A program made the translations under genes and the position numbers. This document shows positions 1 through 13,170 of a stretch of DNA of 64,000 nucleotides, piece after piece. The stretch is taken from contig CAMZCM010000002.1 in assembly GCA_947305005.1 (NCBI GenBank), positions 124,001 to 188,000 of the forward strand, written 5' to 3'. Position 1 is the stretch's first letter; every line of letters begins with the position of its first letter. Under the pieces are notes generated by a model. The model worked only from the letters and a program-made list of their open reading frames with translations, was not told the origin of the DNA and ran no database searches. Source of the stretch: an uncultured Prevotellaceae bacterium (GTDB lineage Bacteria; Bacteroidota; Bacteroidia; Bacteroidales; Bacteroidaceae).

Positions 1-34
1 TGATAAACGATAAATAATAAGGGCTTTTTCATTT

Positions 35-1756
35 TCATTTCGGGGCTTTTGGTGAAGCTGCGGTGTGGCCGTCTATGGTTTTATCGGAGATGCGGAGTTG
101 GGCGGGAGTAGCGTCATTTTTGATGACGGTAGCAAACTCCTGCGGACGAATAGTAACGGGACCACTCAGGAATTCGGGAATATTGTAGCTACGCATCAGT
201 TGACGATGGTATTGCGGGTTTTCTTGCGGGAGCTCGAAAGGTTTCGAGAAATGACCGTTGCCATCGTGATGGGCGATGAAGGGACGGGTGAAGTTCCCGT
301 CGTCACGCCGGCTGGAAAGAATGACCCAACAGCCGTTGCTGGACCACCCATGCCAGCTCTCTACCTCCGGAGAGTTCAGTTCGGTAATGTTACGAATAGC
401 AACAGGAAGTGCATGAATGGCTCCGGCTGCTTCATTAAGACTGTCAACCATAGCATCACGCTCAACATTGTTGCTGATTCTTGAAAGCAACGCTTCGGGA
501 AGATTGTGTTCTGTGTAACGAATGACGGGGCTGGGCGCAATGGGTTCCGCCTGTGTAAGATCCAAGAGGTACAAATCCGCATCGTTATGCCAGATATGGA
601 AAACGCCGAACTTACCTTCCGTGAACATCAGCCAACGTCCGTCAGGAGAGACACGTGGCAGGGTGACACTGCGGTTGCGGAGGGCTGCATCATAGATGAG
701 TTCACGAGGACCAAAGGTGCATGTCTGTTCGTCAAATGGTTTGCGATAGAGATTGTATTGCACGTCTTTGTAGTTCTTGATGAACTCAAAGTCCAACTGG
801 ATAGAATCTCTGCGTTCCCAATGACAGCTGACATAATAGATGTACTTGCCGTCGGGACTCCAGAAGGGGAAGCAATCCAAGTTGGTCGTGTCACGTGTAA
901 TCGGTGTCACCTCGTTGGTTTCAAGGTTGTAGAAGATGAGGTTGCTCTTGGTATCCTGCACCTCTATCTTCTGGACATCGCGGGTATGGAAACTCTGTCC
1001 AGTGCTGTTGGTGGAATAGACAATCCAGGGTTTTGTGGGATGCCAAGTGGGATAGACACCTGCACTGAGGGTACTGTCAGTCTTGAGGTTGATCTTATGT
1101 ATCTTTCCGTCGTAGGCAATGACTGTTCCTCCGAGATATTGGCGGACGTGGAACTGCACACGGTTGGGGTTGTACCACTGTGCGTGGTGGCAATTGATAC
1201 ACTGCCCGTTCTCCTCATCGCTATTGATCATGTTACCATAGATGAGGCTCTCGTCAAAGTTCTCCAGACAACGTTGATTGATAGTCAAATCTTCGTAAGT
1301 CACATAGCTCGGAGAAATGAGACGATAGGAGATGTAGGGGTCGATGCTGTCCTTGGAAAGCGTGATGGTAAAAGGCTTCCAACGTTGCCACTGGCCGTTG
1401 CTTTGGACAAAGACCTCAACATGGATCAGACCGTCGGCAGCGAGAGCAGCGTCCTTCATCTGCTGCCATTTCTTCAAACCTGGACAAACATCTTCGCCGC
1501 ACAGTGTCCACTGTTCATCAGCAACCGTGATGCGGGTAACGAAGTCAGTGGCATCAGCGTCATGGTCGATATGGAAATGCAGGGGAGCGATGTTCGTGGG
1601 AACCGTCACGTCAATATAATCCGGATAGATCGCGGGATAGTCCTTATTGTCTGAATAGGTGGTGGGGACAGAAGGGGAGGAGCAAGCTACTATCAGTTGC
1701 GATATTGCCGCAACAAACATCACCTTATAAAGAGCTTTATATGATAGAAGGGTCAT
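35..1756 (-). CDS. TolB-like/PD40 beta-propeller lipoprotein with one CxxCH motif
   Basis: 573 aa ORF; lipoprotein-like signal (LIVACSS); WD40-like repeats (PFWSPDGKYIYYVS, RVSPDGRWLMFTE); CINCHH motif. Confidence 0.75.
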   Translation of the reverse strand: MTLLSYKALYKVMFVAAISQLIVACSSPSVPTTYSDNKDYPAIYPDYIDVTVPTNIAPLHFHIDHDADATDFVTRITVADEQWTLCGEDVCPGLKKWQQMKDAALAADGLIHVEVFVQSNGQWQRWKPFTITLSKDSIDPYISYRLISPSYVTYEDLTINQRCLENFDESLIYGNMINSDEENGQCINCHHAQWYNPNRVQFHVRQYLGGTVIAYDGKIHKINLKTDSTLSAGVYPTWHPTKPWIVYSTNSTGQSFHTRDVQKIEVQDTKSNLIFYNLETNEVTPITRDTTNLDCFPFWSPDGKYIYYVSCHWERRDSIQLDFEFIKNYKDVQYNLYRKPFDEQTCTFGPRELIYDAALRNRSVTLPRVSPDGRWLMFTEGKFGVFHIWHNDADLYLLDLTQAEPIAPSPVIRYTEHNLPEALLSRISNNVERDAMVDSLNEAAGAIHALPVAIRNITELNSPEVESWHGWSSNGCWVILSSRRDDGNFTRPFIAHHDGNGHFSKPFELPQENPQYHRQLMRSYNIPEFLSGPVTIRPQEFATVIKNDATPAQLRISDKTIDGHTAASPKAPK

Positions 1757-1767
1757 GGGGTGTGACT

Positions 1768-3825
1768 TTAGTTGGTCTTTTGATTACGAACGAGGAAGTA
1801 GAAATAGTAGAAGGTGTTACCGAATTGTGGATAGAAAGCAATGGCCTTTTGCTCCTCATTCATGGGACCGCATTGTTCGTTGAACTTCATGAAGCGATCG
1901 TAGGTATCACGAACGTTTTGGTCGAAAGGCATTTTTGAGATATCGACTTTGTTCTCCAGATGACCATACAGATAGGCAGCTTCCTGATAGTGAAGCGGCA
2001 TGTGAATGGTCGGGTGCATATTGGCATACTTCATGAAGCGTGGCCAGAATAAGTCGATGTCCTTCATGATGAGGGCGCAGAGGAGTGTCATCTCTTGGAA
2101 CAATGGATCATCGCCATTGCCTTTGGCAAATGTCTGGAGCAGATACATTTCTACGAGGGTGTTATCGCCGTCGAGACGATCCGGGTAGGTCATCATGTGG
2201 AGGATGGGCGCAAACTCTTTCATGCCTTCATCGTCCAAGAGCGGCTTTCCAGCCTTCGCTGAGGCTTCCAGCTTCTCAAGGTCAAAAGCATCAGGGGTGT
2301 TGAGGTATTTCTCGTAACGCTCTGCCCATGCACGATGGAAGGTCGTTTTCTTCAGTAAATCAAGATATTTGCGGGCTACCGTCCATTCGTGGTTCAGAAG
2401 GCTGGTGCGAGCCATGAACTTTAGCGTTTCGGCTTTCCAACCGAACTCAACACCATCTTCCATACACCAACGGTAGCAGAAGTTCTCCTTACCATAGTGA
2501 TAATAGATGAGCTTGCCGCCAATCTGAGTCATACGAGCTCGCCAAGGAGCATTCTGTTGTAGGGCGCCTTCTGGGTAGAAGAACATCTCGTCACCAGCTC
2601 GACCAAGGCGGAAGAGAGCGAGGTTTTTGTACATGACAATCTGGCGTGTAGGCTTAACGTTGCTACTACCGTCGCGGGCGAGAGTGAGCACGCGTTCCCA
2701 ATCCAGCTCTTCAATGGCTCTATTCATGGCGAGCTCCTTATGGAAGTTCGTGTCGTGGTACCAAGCCTTGCTGACACCAAAAGCTCCGACACCGAGAAGA
2801 AGGATAACGATAACAATACGCAGCCATTTCTTTAACTTTTGGGTGAAAGCAAGATTGTCACAGACACTCACGATAGCGATGATGGCCAAAGCTACGATGA
2901 TGGCGTAGTAGGGGAGGCGGTATTGTTCAAAGCTATCACTGCTATACCGGAACGAGGGAAATCCGGCAACATAGATGAATGAGCGCTCTGTCATCTCAAA
3001 GAGCTGTTGGTAATAGACCTGTGGAACAGCTGCAATGAGGAGGAGGGCAAAAACGGACTCTCCCCCCGCCCTCCCTATCAGGGAGGGGGTGAATACTTTG
3101 AAAGATTGTTGGTCTCTGTTTCCTATGGGTGATTGCTCCCTCCCTGATAGGGAGGGCGGGAGGAGAGTCCCCAACAGCCCCGTAGCTCCTAGTGCCCAGG
3201 CACCAAAGAAGGGATAGCCGACAATGCAAACAAGGGCCATCCATAGGAGGCTTGTCCAACGGGCGACTTTCAAGGGGAGATAACCATCTATGAGACGCTG
3301 AATCACGAGGCACAGCGTGGCAAAAAGGACACCAACGGTGGGCACGAAAAGATGGCCTGGCAGTTTTTGGTAATAGATCCAATAACCTGTCTGTACGAAG
3401 CAGGCCAGTAGCGCGAGAGGAACGAGCAGCGTCAGAGCGCGCCAGGGACCTCTTAACCGAAAGACCCACTGCAACAAAAGGCAGATGATCAACCAAAGGC
3501 CACAAAGGATACTTACTCCGAGCCAAGGATAGTAGAAATATTGTGTCAGGTAGGTGCTGATCCAGGAGACAGCAGCGCCCGGGTATTGCATCAAAGTCTT
3601 CCAGTACAGCCCCGTCGGCAGCCAGAGGTTCAGCTCTTGGGCACGAAGGAGAAACTCCTTTTCATTACTGACGAGTATGAAAGCGAAGATGACGAGGAGG
3701 ACAGGGAGAAGGAGGAACCAAAGAGCAGACTCTCCCCCCGCTCGAAAACGAGAGGGGGAAGACCCCTCCCTCTCCCTCCCTGTGAGGGAGGGAGTGGTTT
3801 CTTTTGATGTATGCTTTTGTTTCAT
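1768..3825 (-). CDS. DUF6057-like multi-pass membrane protein
   Basis: ORF track 1768..3855; the internal Met (MKQKHTSKE) at 3825 is the likelier start; several TM segments; interrupted by repeat-encoded peptides ([22 protein letters not shown]). Confidence 0.65.
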   Translation of the reverse strand: MKQKHTSKETTPSLTGREREGSSPSRFRAGGESALWFLLLPVLLVIFAFILVSNEKEFLLRAQELNLWLPTGLYWKTLMQYPGAAVSWISTYLTQYFYYPWLGVSILCGLWLIICLLLQWVFRLRGPWRALTLLVPLALLACFVQTGYWIYYQKLPGHLFVPTVGVLFATLCLVIQRLIDGYLPLKVARWTSLLWMALVCIVGYPFFGAWALGATGLLGTLLPPSLSGREQSPIGNRDQQSFKVFTPSLIGRAGGESVFALLLIAAVPQVYYQQLFEMTERSFIYVAGFPSFRYSSDSFEQYRLPYYAIIVALAIIAIVSVCDNLAFTQKLKKWLRIVIVILLLGVGAFGVSKAWYHDTNFHKELAMNRAIEELDWERVLTLARDGSSNVKPTRQIVMYKNLALFRLGRAGDEMFFYPEGALQQNAPWRARMTQIGGKLIYYHYGKENFCYRWCMEDGVEFGWKAETLKFMARTSLLNHEWTVARKYLDLLKKTTFHRAWAERYEKYLNTPDAFDLEKLEASAKAGKPLLDDEGMKEFAPILHMMTYPDRLDGDNTLVEMYLLQTFAKGNGDDPLFQEMTLLCALIMKDIDLFWPRFMKYANMHPTIHMPLHYQEAAYLYGHLENKVDISKMPFDQNVRDTYDRFMKFNEQCGPMNEEQKAIAFYPQFGNTFYYFYFLVRNQKTN
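3056..3169. repeat. Inverted pair of G/C-rich palindromic units inside the DUF6057 gene
   Basis: gactctccccccgccctccctatcagggaggg (3056) vs ccctccctgatagggagggcgggaggagagtc (to 3169). Confidence 0.93.
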
Positions 3826-3888
3826 GTTTAATGGTAAATCTTGATAGGTGACCACTCCCTCCCTGATAGGGAGGGCGGGGGGAGAGTC
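3727..3888. repeat. Palindromic element pair spanning the DUF6057 gene start
   Basis: Outer ends gactctccccccgc / gcggggggagagtc; inner actccctccctgtgagggagggagt and actccctccctgatagggaggg. Confidence 0.9.
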
Positions 3889-3903
3889 TTGGTCGGTGTG
3901 TCT

Positions 3904-7119
<3,216 letters not shown>

Positions 7120-7194
7120 TTAGTTACACGTTTTTATGGTGCGAAGATACGGAATAAAGCCTTTCGCACCAAACTTTAAATGCTAAAACATAAT

Positions 7195-7237
7195 AAAAAA
7201 CGAATCGACTGCCTGAACGAAGTCAAACAGTCGATTC
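7195..7237 (-). terminator. Rho-independent terminator after the SusC/D-fasciclin operon
   Basis: GAATCGACTG...CAGTCGATTC stem followed on minus strand by GTTTTTTATT. Confidence 0.88.
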
Positions 7238-7284
7238 TTAAAATGTTATACTTACGAAACCGTTAGGGTTTCAGGTACATCATT

Positions 7285-9699
7285 TTATGGAAGTTTGAAG
7301 TACCAGTTGTCAGTATTTAACAGACGTGAGTAGAGAGCATTGTCGCGTGTACCGCTACGTTCAGATATCCTCTTAGCGACCTGCTCAACGCCCTTAGAGC
7401 CTCCAATCAAACGGCTGAAGCAGAGAAGGTCGAAGAAGCGGTTGCCTTCGAAGGCTGTCTCCAATGCCAACTCGTCAAGAATCAGGTTGGCGATAGCTTC
7501 CTGTACCTGACGCAAATTGCTGGGGTCATAAATTTCATCATAGTACATTGGAGTTGTGGCTCCTTCGTAGTTTGCCCTCATCTTATTGATTTGGTCAATG
7601 TAATTGTAGGTGGAGGACGTCTCCCAAAGTGAGAGGAAACCGCATCCACGCTCATGAATACCCATTGCCGGATTGCCTCCTATGTTAGTGGACACTTCTG
7701 TTAAACTGACCCTGCTTTCTGTGACTCCATACCACACGGCACGTGTATAACTTTCATCACCTCTCAAGAAAGATGTGTTGAAATTCAAGAAAGGAGCGCT
7801 CTTAGCTGCTTTCATTTCCCGCTTACTGATATAGTCGCAGACAACATCTCCAGTACCTATGTATTCAGCATAAGATAAGACCTTTTGACCCAAATCGTCT
7901 CTAATCGTATTAAAATATGTAGCGATTTCATCTGTGAAGGCAGCTTGGGCAGCATAGGCTGGATCGTCATAGTAAAGGTTACCTTCACGATCTGCTATTA
8001 AGAAAAGGTCGAATGCATTTGCGTCGGTTGGATCAATGTTGACACTAAATGTTACTCCCTCGTTCAGAGCACGCTGATACACATGATACAGCAGTAGAGG
8101 ATAAGCTTCATAGAAGGTGGTATCGGTTCCAACAATTTCTGTATCGTCCCAGTATTTGCAGTCATTCCCATAGTAATTGATGATCTGCCCGTCAAAACAC
8201 GTGTGTGTGTAGGTCTTTGGAGCTGGCGCATACTGGTCTTCTCTACTTGGAAGCCAGCTGGTAGCTCCAACAAGTCCGTGACGGAGGATAGCGAAAGCAT
8301 AGCCTGGGAAACCGGCACCATTCAAAGCCTGAGCATAGTGCAACCAAATGTTAGCCTTACGATAGATAACAGGATAGGTCGTGGTGAAGGCACCAAGCGG
8401 GTTCTGCTTGGTGACGAAGAGTTCCTGATCGGCACTACCGGACTTCACATCATTGTAGGTATCCGTCGTAGAGTAGTAGCGGGCATCACCTGCATTCTTG
8501 AAGACGGTACATACTGAAGAACCATAATTGCTACCTATATAGACTTCATAATCCTGTGACTTGTTTAGATTGATGTATGCCTTGGATGCATCTAACTGGT
8601 GCTGGAAGTTAGGCTCCAGACTGACGCTACCTGTACTGGTACTGTCCGCAGATACGCTTTGTGTCACTTCGAAACCAAAGAGTTCGCTGATGTCGCGATA
8701 CACTTCACCATAGAGTTTGTTCTTGGAACAGGGGATAATAGTGACGACCTCTTCGGTTTGGCTAGTCTTATTGGTGTTGTCCCAAAACATACCTGCACAC
8801 CAGTTGAAGTCATTTCTATAGTATTGTTCAGAACTTTCCATCTTTCTCAAGGAAACATAGTTTGTTCTGGGGAGAAGGATACCACCCTTTTCTGAATTCA
8901 GGAAGTTGTAATAGTACTGTGCTGCCTGACGGTAATCAGCTTCAGAACCTGCGCCATTAGCTTTCAGCAACCAGATGTCACCCAATACGACATCCTGTGG
9001 GAAGATGCACTTGGAAGAATGGGCAATGACTTCCTTGTAACCGTATGTCCCATAGTTAGGATAGGCAATAACGCGAAGGGAGTCGCCGGCTAACACCGTG
9101 GGAACGTGTCTAACCTCGTCCACTTTCTTTGCAACACCGCTAGTAGCTAAAGTATTAGCATCAACATATGTGGTAGCTTTGCGGAAGTCTTCCATATCTG
9201 CGGTGGAGAGCATGGGGGTCTCAAAGTATGGTACACGACCATAGGCAAGAACCAACTGCAGATAAGCCCATGCACGAATCGTCACAACCTGCGAGTATTC
9301 ACTGAGCATCAAAGGACGGTTCAAACCAGAGAGTGCAGCCGTGTCGCAACGCTGAATGTAGGCGTTGCAGGAATTAATGACATGGTAGAAGTCTGCGGCC
9401 TTGAGGAATCTGTTAGAACCATCGGTTCCTGTGAACTCCAAGATGGAACTGATGGAGTCGCTGGTATATTGAGAACCATCCACCAAGTCGCCACGACATT
9501 CACCTAAAATCACATAGCGTTCAGCTATACGCTGTAGGCTCTTCTGAATGCCCCAATAGCTATAGAGCGTATCCGCAGCCACTTCTTCAATGCCTACATT
9601 ACGATCCATGTCGCCTGTAAGCATGTCCTCGCAGGAGGAAAAACCAAATGTAATAGTCAGTGCGAGGAGAATAATAGATAAGATATTCTTTTTCATCAT
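7285..9699 (-). CDS. RagB/SusD family outer-membrane lipoprotein
   Basis: 804 aa; lipobox FGFSSCEDML; C-terminal LILDELALETAFEGNRFFDLLCFSR; next to a SusC-like gene. Confidence 0.88.
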   Translation of the reverse strand: MMKKNILSIILLALTITFGFSSCEDMLTGDMDRNVGIEEVAADTLYSYWGIQKSLQRIAERYVILGECRGDLVDGSQYTSDSISSILEFTGTDGSNRFLKAADFYHVINSCNAYIQRCDTAALSGLNRPLMLSEYSQVVTIRAWAYLQLVLAYGRVPYFETPMLSTADMEDFRKATTYVDANTLATSGVAKKVDEVRHVPTVLAGDSLRVIAYPNYGTYGYKEVIAHSSKCIFPQDVVLGDIWLLKANGAGSEADYRQAAQYYYNFLNSEKGGILLPRTNYVSLRKMESSEQYYRNDFNWCAGMFWDNTNKTSQTEEVVTIIPCSKNKLYGEVYRDISELFGFEVTQSVSADSTSTGSVSLEPNFQHQLDASKAYINLNKSQDYEVYIGSNYGSSVCTVFKNAGDARYYSTTDTYNDVKSGSADQELFVTKQNPLGAFTTTYPVIYRKANIWLHYAQALNGAGFPGYAFAILRHGLVGATSWLPSREDQYAPAPKTYTHTCFDGQIINYYGNDCKYWDDTEIVGTDTTFYEAYPLLLYHVYQRALNEGVTFSVNIDPTDANAFDLFLIADREGNLYYDDPAYAAQAAFTDEIATYFNTIRDDLGQKVLSYAEYIGTGDVVCDYISKREMKAAKSAPFLNFNTSFLRGDESYTRAVWYGVTESRVSLTEVSTNIGGNPAMGIHERGCGFLSLWETSSTYNYIDQINKMRANYEGATTPMYYDEIYDPSNLRQVQEAIANLILDELALETAFEGNRFFDLLCFSRLIGGSKGVEQVAKRISERSGTRDNALYSRLLNTDNWYFKLP

Positions 9700-9708
9700 A
9701 ATGCCGTA

Positions 9709-12700
9709 TTAGAGGTTGATGGATAAGCCGATATTGAAGCTACGTCCCAATGATAACAAACCGGTATCGATACCTTGGTAAAGCACACTGTTTCTTGCGC
9801 TGGTCTCAGGATCAGTACCCCAGTACTTAGTAAATGTGAGAAGGTTGTTGCCTTCACCCCAAACTCGTAGTCCCTGAATGAACTCATTGCGTACGGGAAT
9901 AGTGTAGGTGAGGCGGACATTCTTGAGCTTCAAGTAGCTGCCGTCTTCAATCCAACGGTCAGACATACGCTCGTTGTTACGCCAGTCCTCACTATCGATG
10001 TAGCAGACCTTAGGCATGTCAGTTTTTTGGCCCTCATGCGTCCAGCGGTTCTGCATTGCTGTTGTCTGGTTGTACGTTGTGTTGCCACCTTCCAAAATGG
10101 AGCGCTGGTAGTTATAGACATCGTTACCCAAAGAGTACTTAAAGTTGACATCCAGTCGGAGATTCTTCCATGTCAAGTTGGTGAAGATGTTGCCATAGAT
10201 GTCCGGATTCGGGTTACCGATAGCCACCTTATCCTTGTCATCAATGACACCGTCGCCGTTCTGATCTACGAAACGTATGTCGCCTGCTTGGAAGTTGTCG
10301 TATGGACGGTTCTTGATACCAGTGGGGTATTTGAGATAACCCAGAGCACCGGCAGTGCTGGCTTCTGCATCATTGGCTAGAACACCGTCCGTCTGCCATC
10401 CAAAGAACGTACCGACAGCATAGTTCTCAGCGGTGAGAATGTTCTCAGTTCCATAGATGCTATTGGTGTAGCCATTGACCAGTTCCCCACCAACATAGAT
10501 TTTTTCATTGAGATCAGGCAACTTGGTGATGGTGTTGGTGTAGTGACCGACACTGGCGCCAATTTCCCATTTCAGGTTCTTGTTGTTCAGCAGGGCTGCA
10601 TTGGCACGGAATTCAAAACCACGGTTCTTCAATTGACCATCGTTGATCCAGTACTTGCCCAAACCGGAGATGTAATCAATATCTTTCATGGTGAGCAAGT
10701 TGTCGGTTGTATTCCAGAAGAGATCTACACCTGCATTCAAACGGTTGTTGATGAACGAACCTTCCAGTGCCAAGTTGATACGCGTTGTTGTTTCCCACTG
10801 GATGCTGGTATTCTCAATGTTCTTCAACACCAGACCTACGGTATTCTCTGTCACACGCTGGCTTTCCCAATAGGTACGTGCAGCGTAGTAGTCGATGCCG
10901 TCATTACCACTTTGATCAATACCTGCTGTTAATTTCAGGTAATTAACACCCTTGCCGGTCTTGAACCATTTCTCGTTGGAGATCAGCCAACCTACTTGTA
11001 CTCCAGGGAAGACACCCCAACTCACACCACCGATATGAAGACCATCCTTAGTTTCCTTACCGAAGCGGCTACTGGTTTGGGCTGCTACTGAGAACTCAGC
11101 GAAATACTTGTTCTGGTAGTTATAATCTGCATGGAGATAGTAAGTCATGTCAATCCAGTTATCCTTGGTTCCGCCATAGTTGACAAACGCCATGTTCTTC
11201 TTAATATCTGGCAGTTTATCGTTTTCGTTGTTGTAACCGCGAATGTAGGAATAACTATAATTGTAATTGTTGTAGCGGAAACCTCCAAAGGTTTTGATGG
11301 TATGAGCCCCGTAGTTGTTGCCCCATTCAATGCGGAAGTCGTTGTTGATGCTGGTTTCCTTCGTGAACTGTGACTTCAGGACGGATGAAATCTTACCCAT
11401 GTCCTTCAACATGTACAAAGTCGTACCGTTGATGGGGAGGAAGTATTTTTCATTATTACGGTTCAGCGTGTAGTTGAAACGGTCGCTGATGGCGAGCTGC
11501 TTGGTAATCTGATACTTCGGAGAGAAGTTGATATTAATCTGAGTCAGCTCGGCATAGTTCTTATTCACACCTTGTCCGTTCTCCAGAATCCAATACGGGT
11601 TACGTAGGCTCTCATTGATATCGGGATCCAATTCGTTGGCAAATTGGAAGGGATTCTGAATCCACTGTCCTAAACTGCTTGATGCAGCATATTTACCGGC
11701 ATAAGAATCAGATAGCTCCAGACGTCCTGTTGCTTCACTATGATAATAGGCATACGGAGAGAGGATAGGAGCCTGTAACAGACCTAAGACATTGGTAGAA
11801 CCGATATTCTGCATATCGTAATTCTCGCTCCAGCCGTTGTCCAGAACATCGTAGCTACAGCGGTTGTAGGCAATATCCAGACCGGACTTCACCTTTTCAA
11901 AGATCTGAATGTCGGTGTTGAAGCGGAGGTTCAGACGGTCGAAGTCATTTCCTTTCAGAGTTGATTGACCATTGGTATATCCGAGGGAAAGCGCATACAT
12001 ACCAATCTCATCACCACCTTCTACGCTCAACTTATAATTCTGGGTCAAAGCGGTTTGGTATAGGTCTTCCTGCCAGTCGGTATTGTTGTGGAAAACCTTA
12101 TAATAGTAGTTGCTGCTTTCCGGTGCATCGTTCAGGAATGCGTATTTGTTGAGGCTTGCAGAAGAAGACTCACGCACTTCCTTGATGGTACCAGACAGTT
12201 CACTGACGTAATTGCGATAAGCCTCACCATCCATCATTTGGATGCGTTTGGGCGCAAATTCCAGACCTGCATAAGCACGGGCGCTAATCTTGGTTGCCAT
12301 GCTGTGACCACGTTTTGTCGTGATGATGACCACGCCATTGGCACCCTTGGCACCGTAAAGCGCAGTACCGTTCTTCAAGACTTGTACGCTCTCTACGTTC
12401 TCGGGATCCAAACCAGCCAGAATGTTGTTATAGAAACCTTCGTGAAGACTGGTACGCTCTTCTTCTAAATCGACCATGTTGCCGTCAATGATGAATAACG
12501 GTTGAGTGGAGGCTTTCAAAGAGTTGATACCTCGGATGTTGAAGAAGGCTCCCTGACCGAGCAAGGCACTACGGTTAATAGAATGGATGTCACCAGCCAG
12601 CTGATTCTGCATATCGGTCTCGATACTGATGGAACTGGTTTCGTCAAGTTTCATCGTTCTTTCCGAAACGATGGTCGTTCCGTCGGTATAATAGCTGCGG

Positions 12701-13134
12701 AATTGATTACCGATTAAGCGAATCAGTTGTCCGTCTTTGTCTTTGAGCGCTACCTGCTGGAGATTGTAGTCCGGGGCATCAACAACGAGTGCATGGCAGA
12801 ATTCAGGCACGTCCAATTTGTAGGTACCGTCTTCTTCTGTCAAGGCTGAATATTGAGGTAGCTGTAAGGCCTGAATGCGTACACCGGCCATGGGCTCTCC
12901 TGTGGCGTCGTCAATGACTTGACCAAAGGTATGTTTCATGGGATATCGTTTCTGTGGCTTCTTGGCCTTGCGACGTTTAGCTAACGCAATGCTGTCAGCT
13001 TCTTCGCTTTTGTCCACGAAATTATCTTGGAACATATCCTGAGCCATCATGGATGTCCAGCTTCCGCCGACAACGAAGAGGAGGCATAATCCCCATCGGA
13101 TGGCTATATGGTTGAAATGATGATAGAATCTCAT
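9709..13134 (-). CDS. SusC/RagA family TonB-linked outer-membrane protein
   Basis: 1141 aa; CarboxypepD_reg-like N-term, plug (FNIRGINSLKASTQPLFIIDGNMV, ALYGAKGANGVVIITTKRG), C-terminal beta-barrel. Confidence 0.95.
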   Translation of the reverse strand: MRFYHHFNHIAIRWGLCLLFVVGGSWTSMMAQDMFQDNFVDKSEEADSIALAKRRKAKKPQKRYPMKHTFGQVIDDATGEPMAGVRIQALQLPQYSALTEEDGTYKLDVPEFCHALVVDAPDYNLQQVALKDKDGQLIRLIGNQFRSYYTDGTTIVSERTMKLDETSSISIETDMQNQLAGDIHSINRSALLGQGAFFNIRGINSLKASTQPLFIIDGNMVDLEEERTSLHEGFYNNILAGLDPENVESVQVLKNGTALYGAKGANGVVIITTKRGHSMATKISARAYAGLEFAPKRIQMMDGEAYRNYVSELSGTIKEVRESSSASLNKYAFLNDAPESSNYYYKVFHNNTDWQEDLYQTALTQNYKLSVEGGDEIGMYALSLGYTNGQSTLKGNDFDRLNLRFNTDIQIFEKVKSGLDIAYNRCSYDVLDNGWSENYDMQNIGSTNVLGLLQAPILSPYAYYHSEATGRLELSDSYAGKYAASSSLGQWIQNPFQFANELDPDINESLRNPYWILENGQGVNKNYAELTQININFSPKYQITKQLAISDRFNYTLNRNNEKYFLPINGTTLYMLKDMGKISSVLKSQFTKETSINNDFRIEWGNNYGAHTIKTFGGFRYNNYNYSYSYIRGYNNENDKLPDIKKNMAFVNYGGTKDNWIDMTYYLHADYNYQNKYFAEFSVAAQTSSRFGKETKDGLHIGGVSWGVFPGVQVGWLISNEKWFKTGKGVNYLKLTAGIDQSGNDGIDYYAARTYWESQRVTENTVGLVLKNIENTSIQWETTTRINLALEGSFINNRLNAGVDLFWNTTDNLLTMKDIDYISGLGKYWINDGQLKNRGFEFRANAALLNNKNLKWEIGASVGHYTNTITKLPDLNEKIYVGGELVNGYTNSIYGTENILTAENYAVGTFFGWQTDGVLANDAEASTAGALGYLKYPTGIKNRPYDNFQAGDIRFVDQNGDGVIDDKDKVAIGNPNPDIYGNIFTNLTWKNLRLDVNFKYSLGNDVYNYQRSILEGGNTTYNQTTAMQNRWTHEGQKTDMPKVCYIDSEDWRNNERMSDRWIEDGSYLKLKNVRLTYTIPVRNEFIQGLRVWGEGNNLLTFTKYWGTDPETSARNSVLYQGIDTGLLSLGRSFNIGLSINL

Positions 13135-13170
13135 ACTTGTAAATTCAGAATGTTAACAGATCCATATTGA

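Noticed and set aside
506-1654. 382 aa plus-strand ORF
   Set aside because: Lies antisense within the beta-propeller CDS; no recognisable domain; typical shadow ORF
2996-3526. 176 aa minus-strand ORF
   Set aside because: Out-of-frame overlap with the DUF6057 gene; includes the palindromic repeat in another frame
3850-3888. Simple rho-independent terminator only
   Set aside because: It may terminate transcription, but the same unit also occurs inside coding sequences, so terminator alone does not explain it
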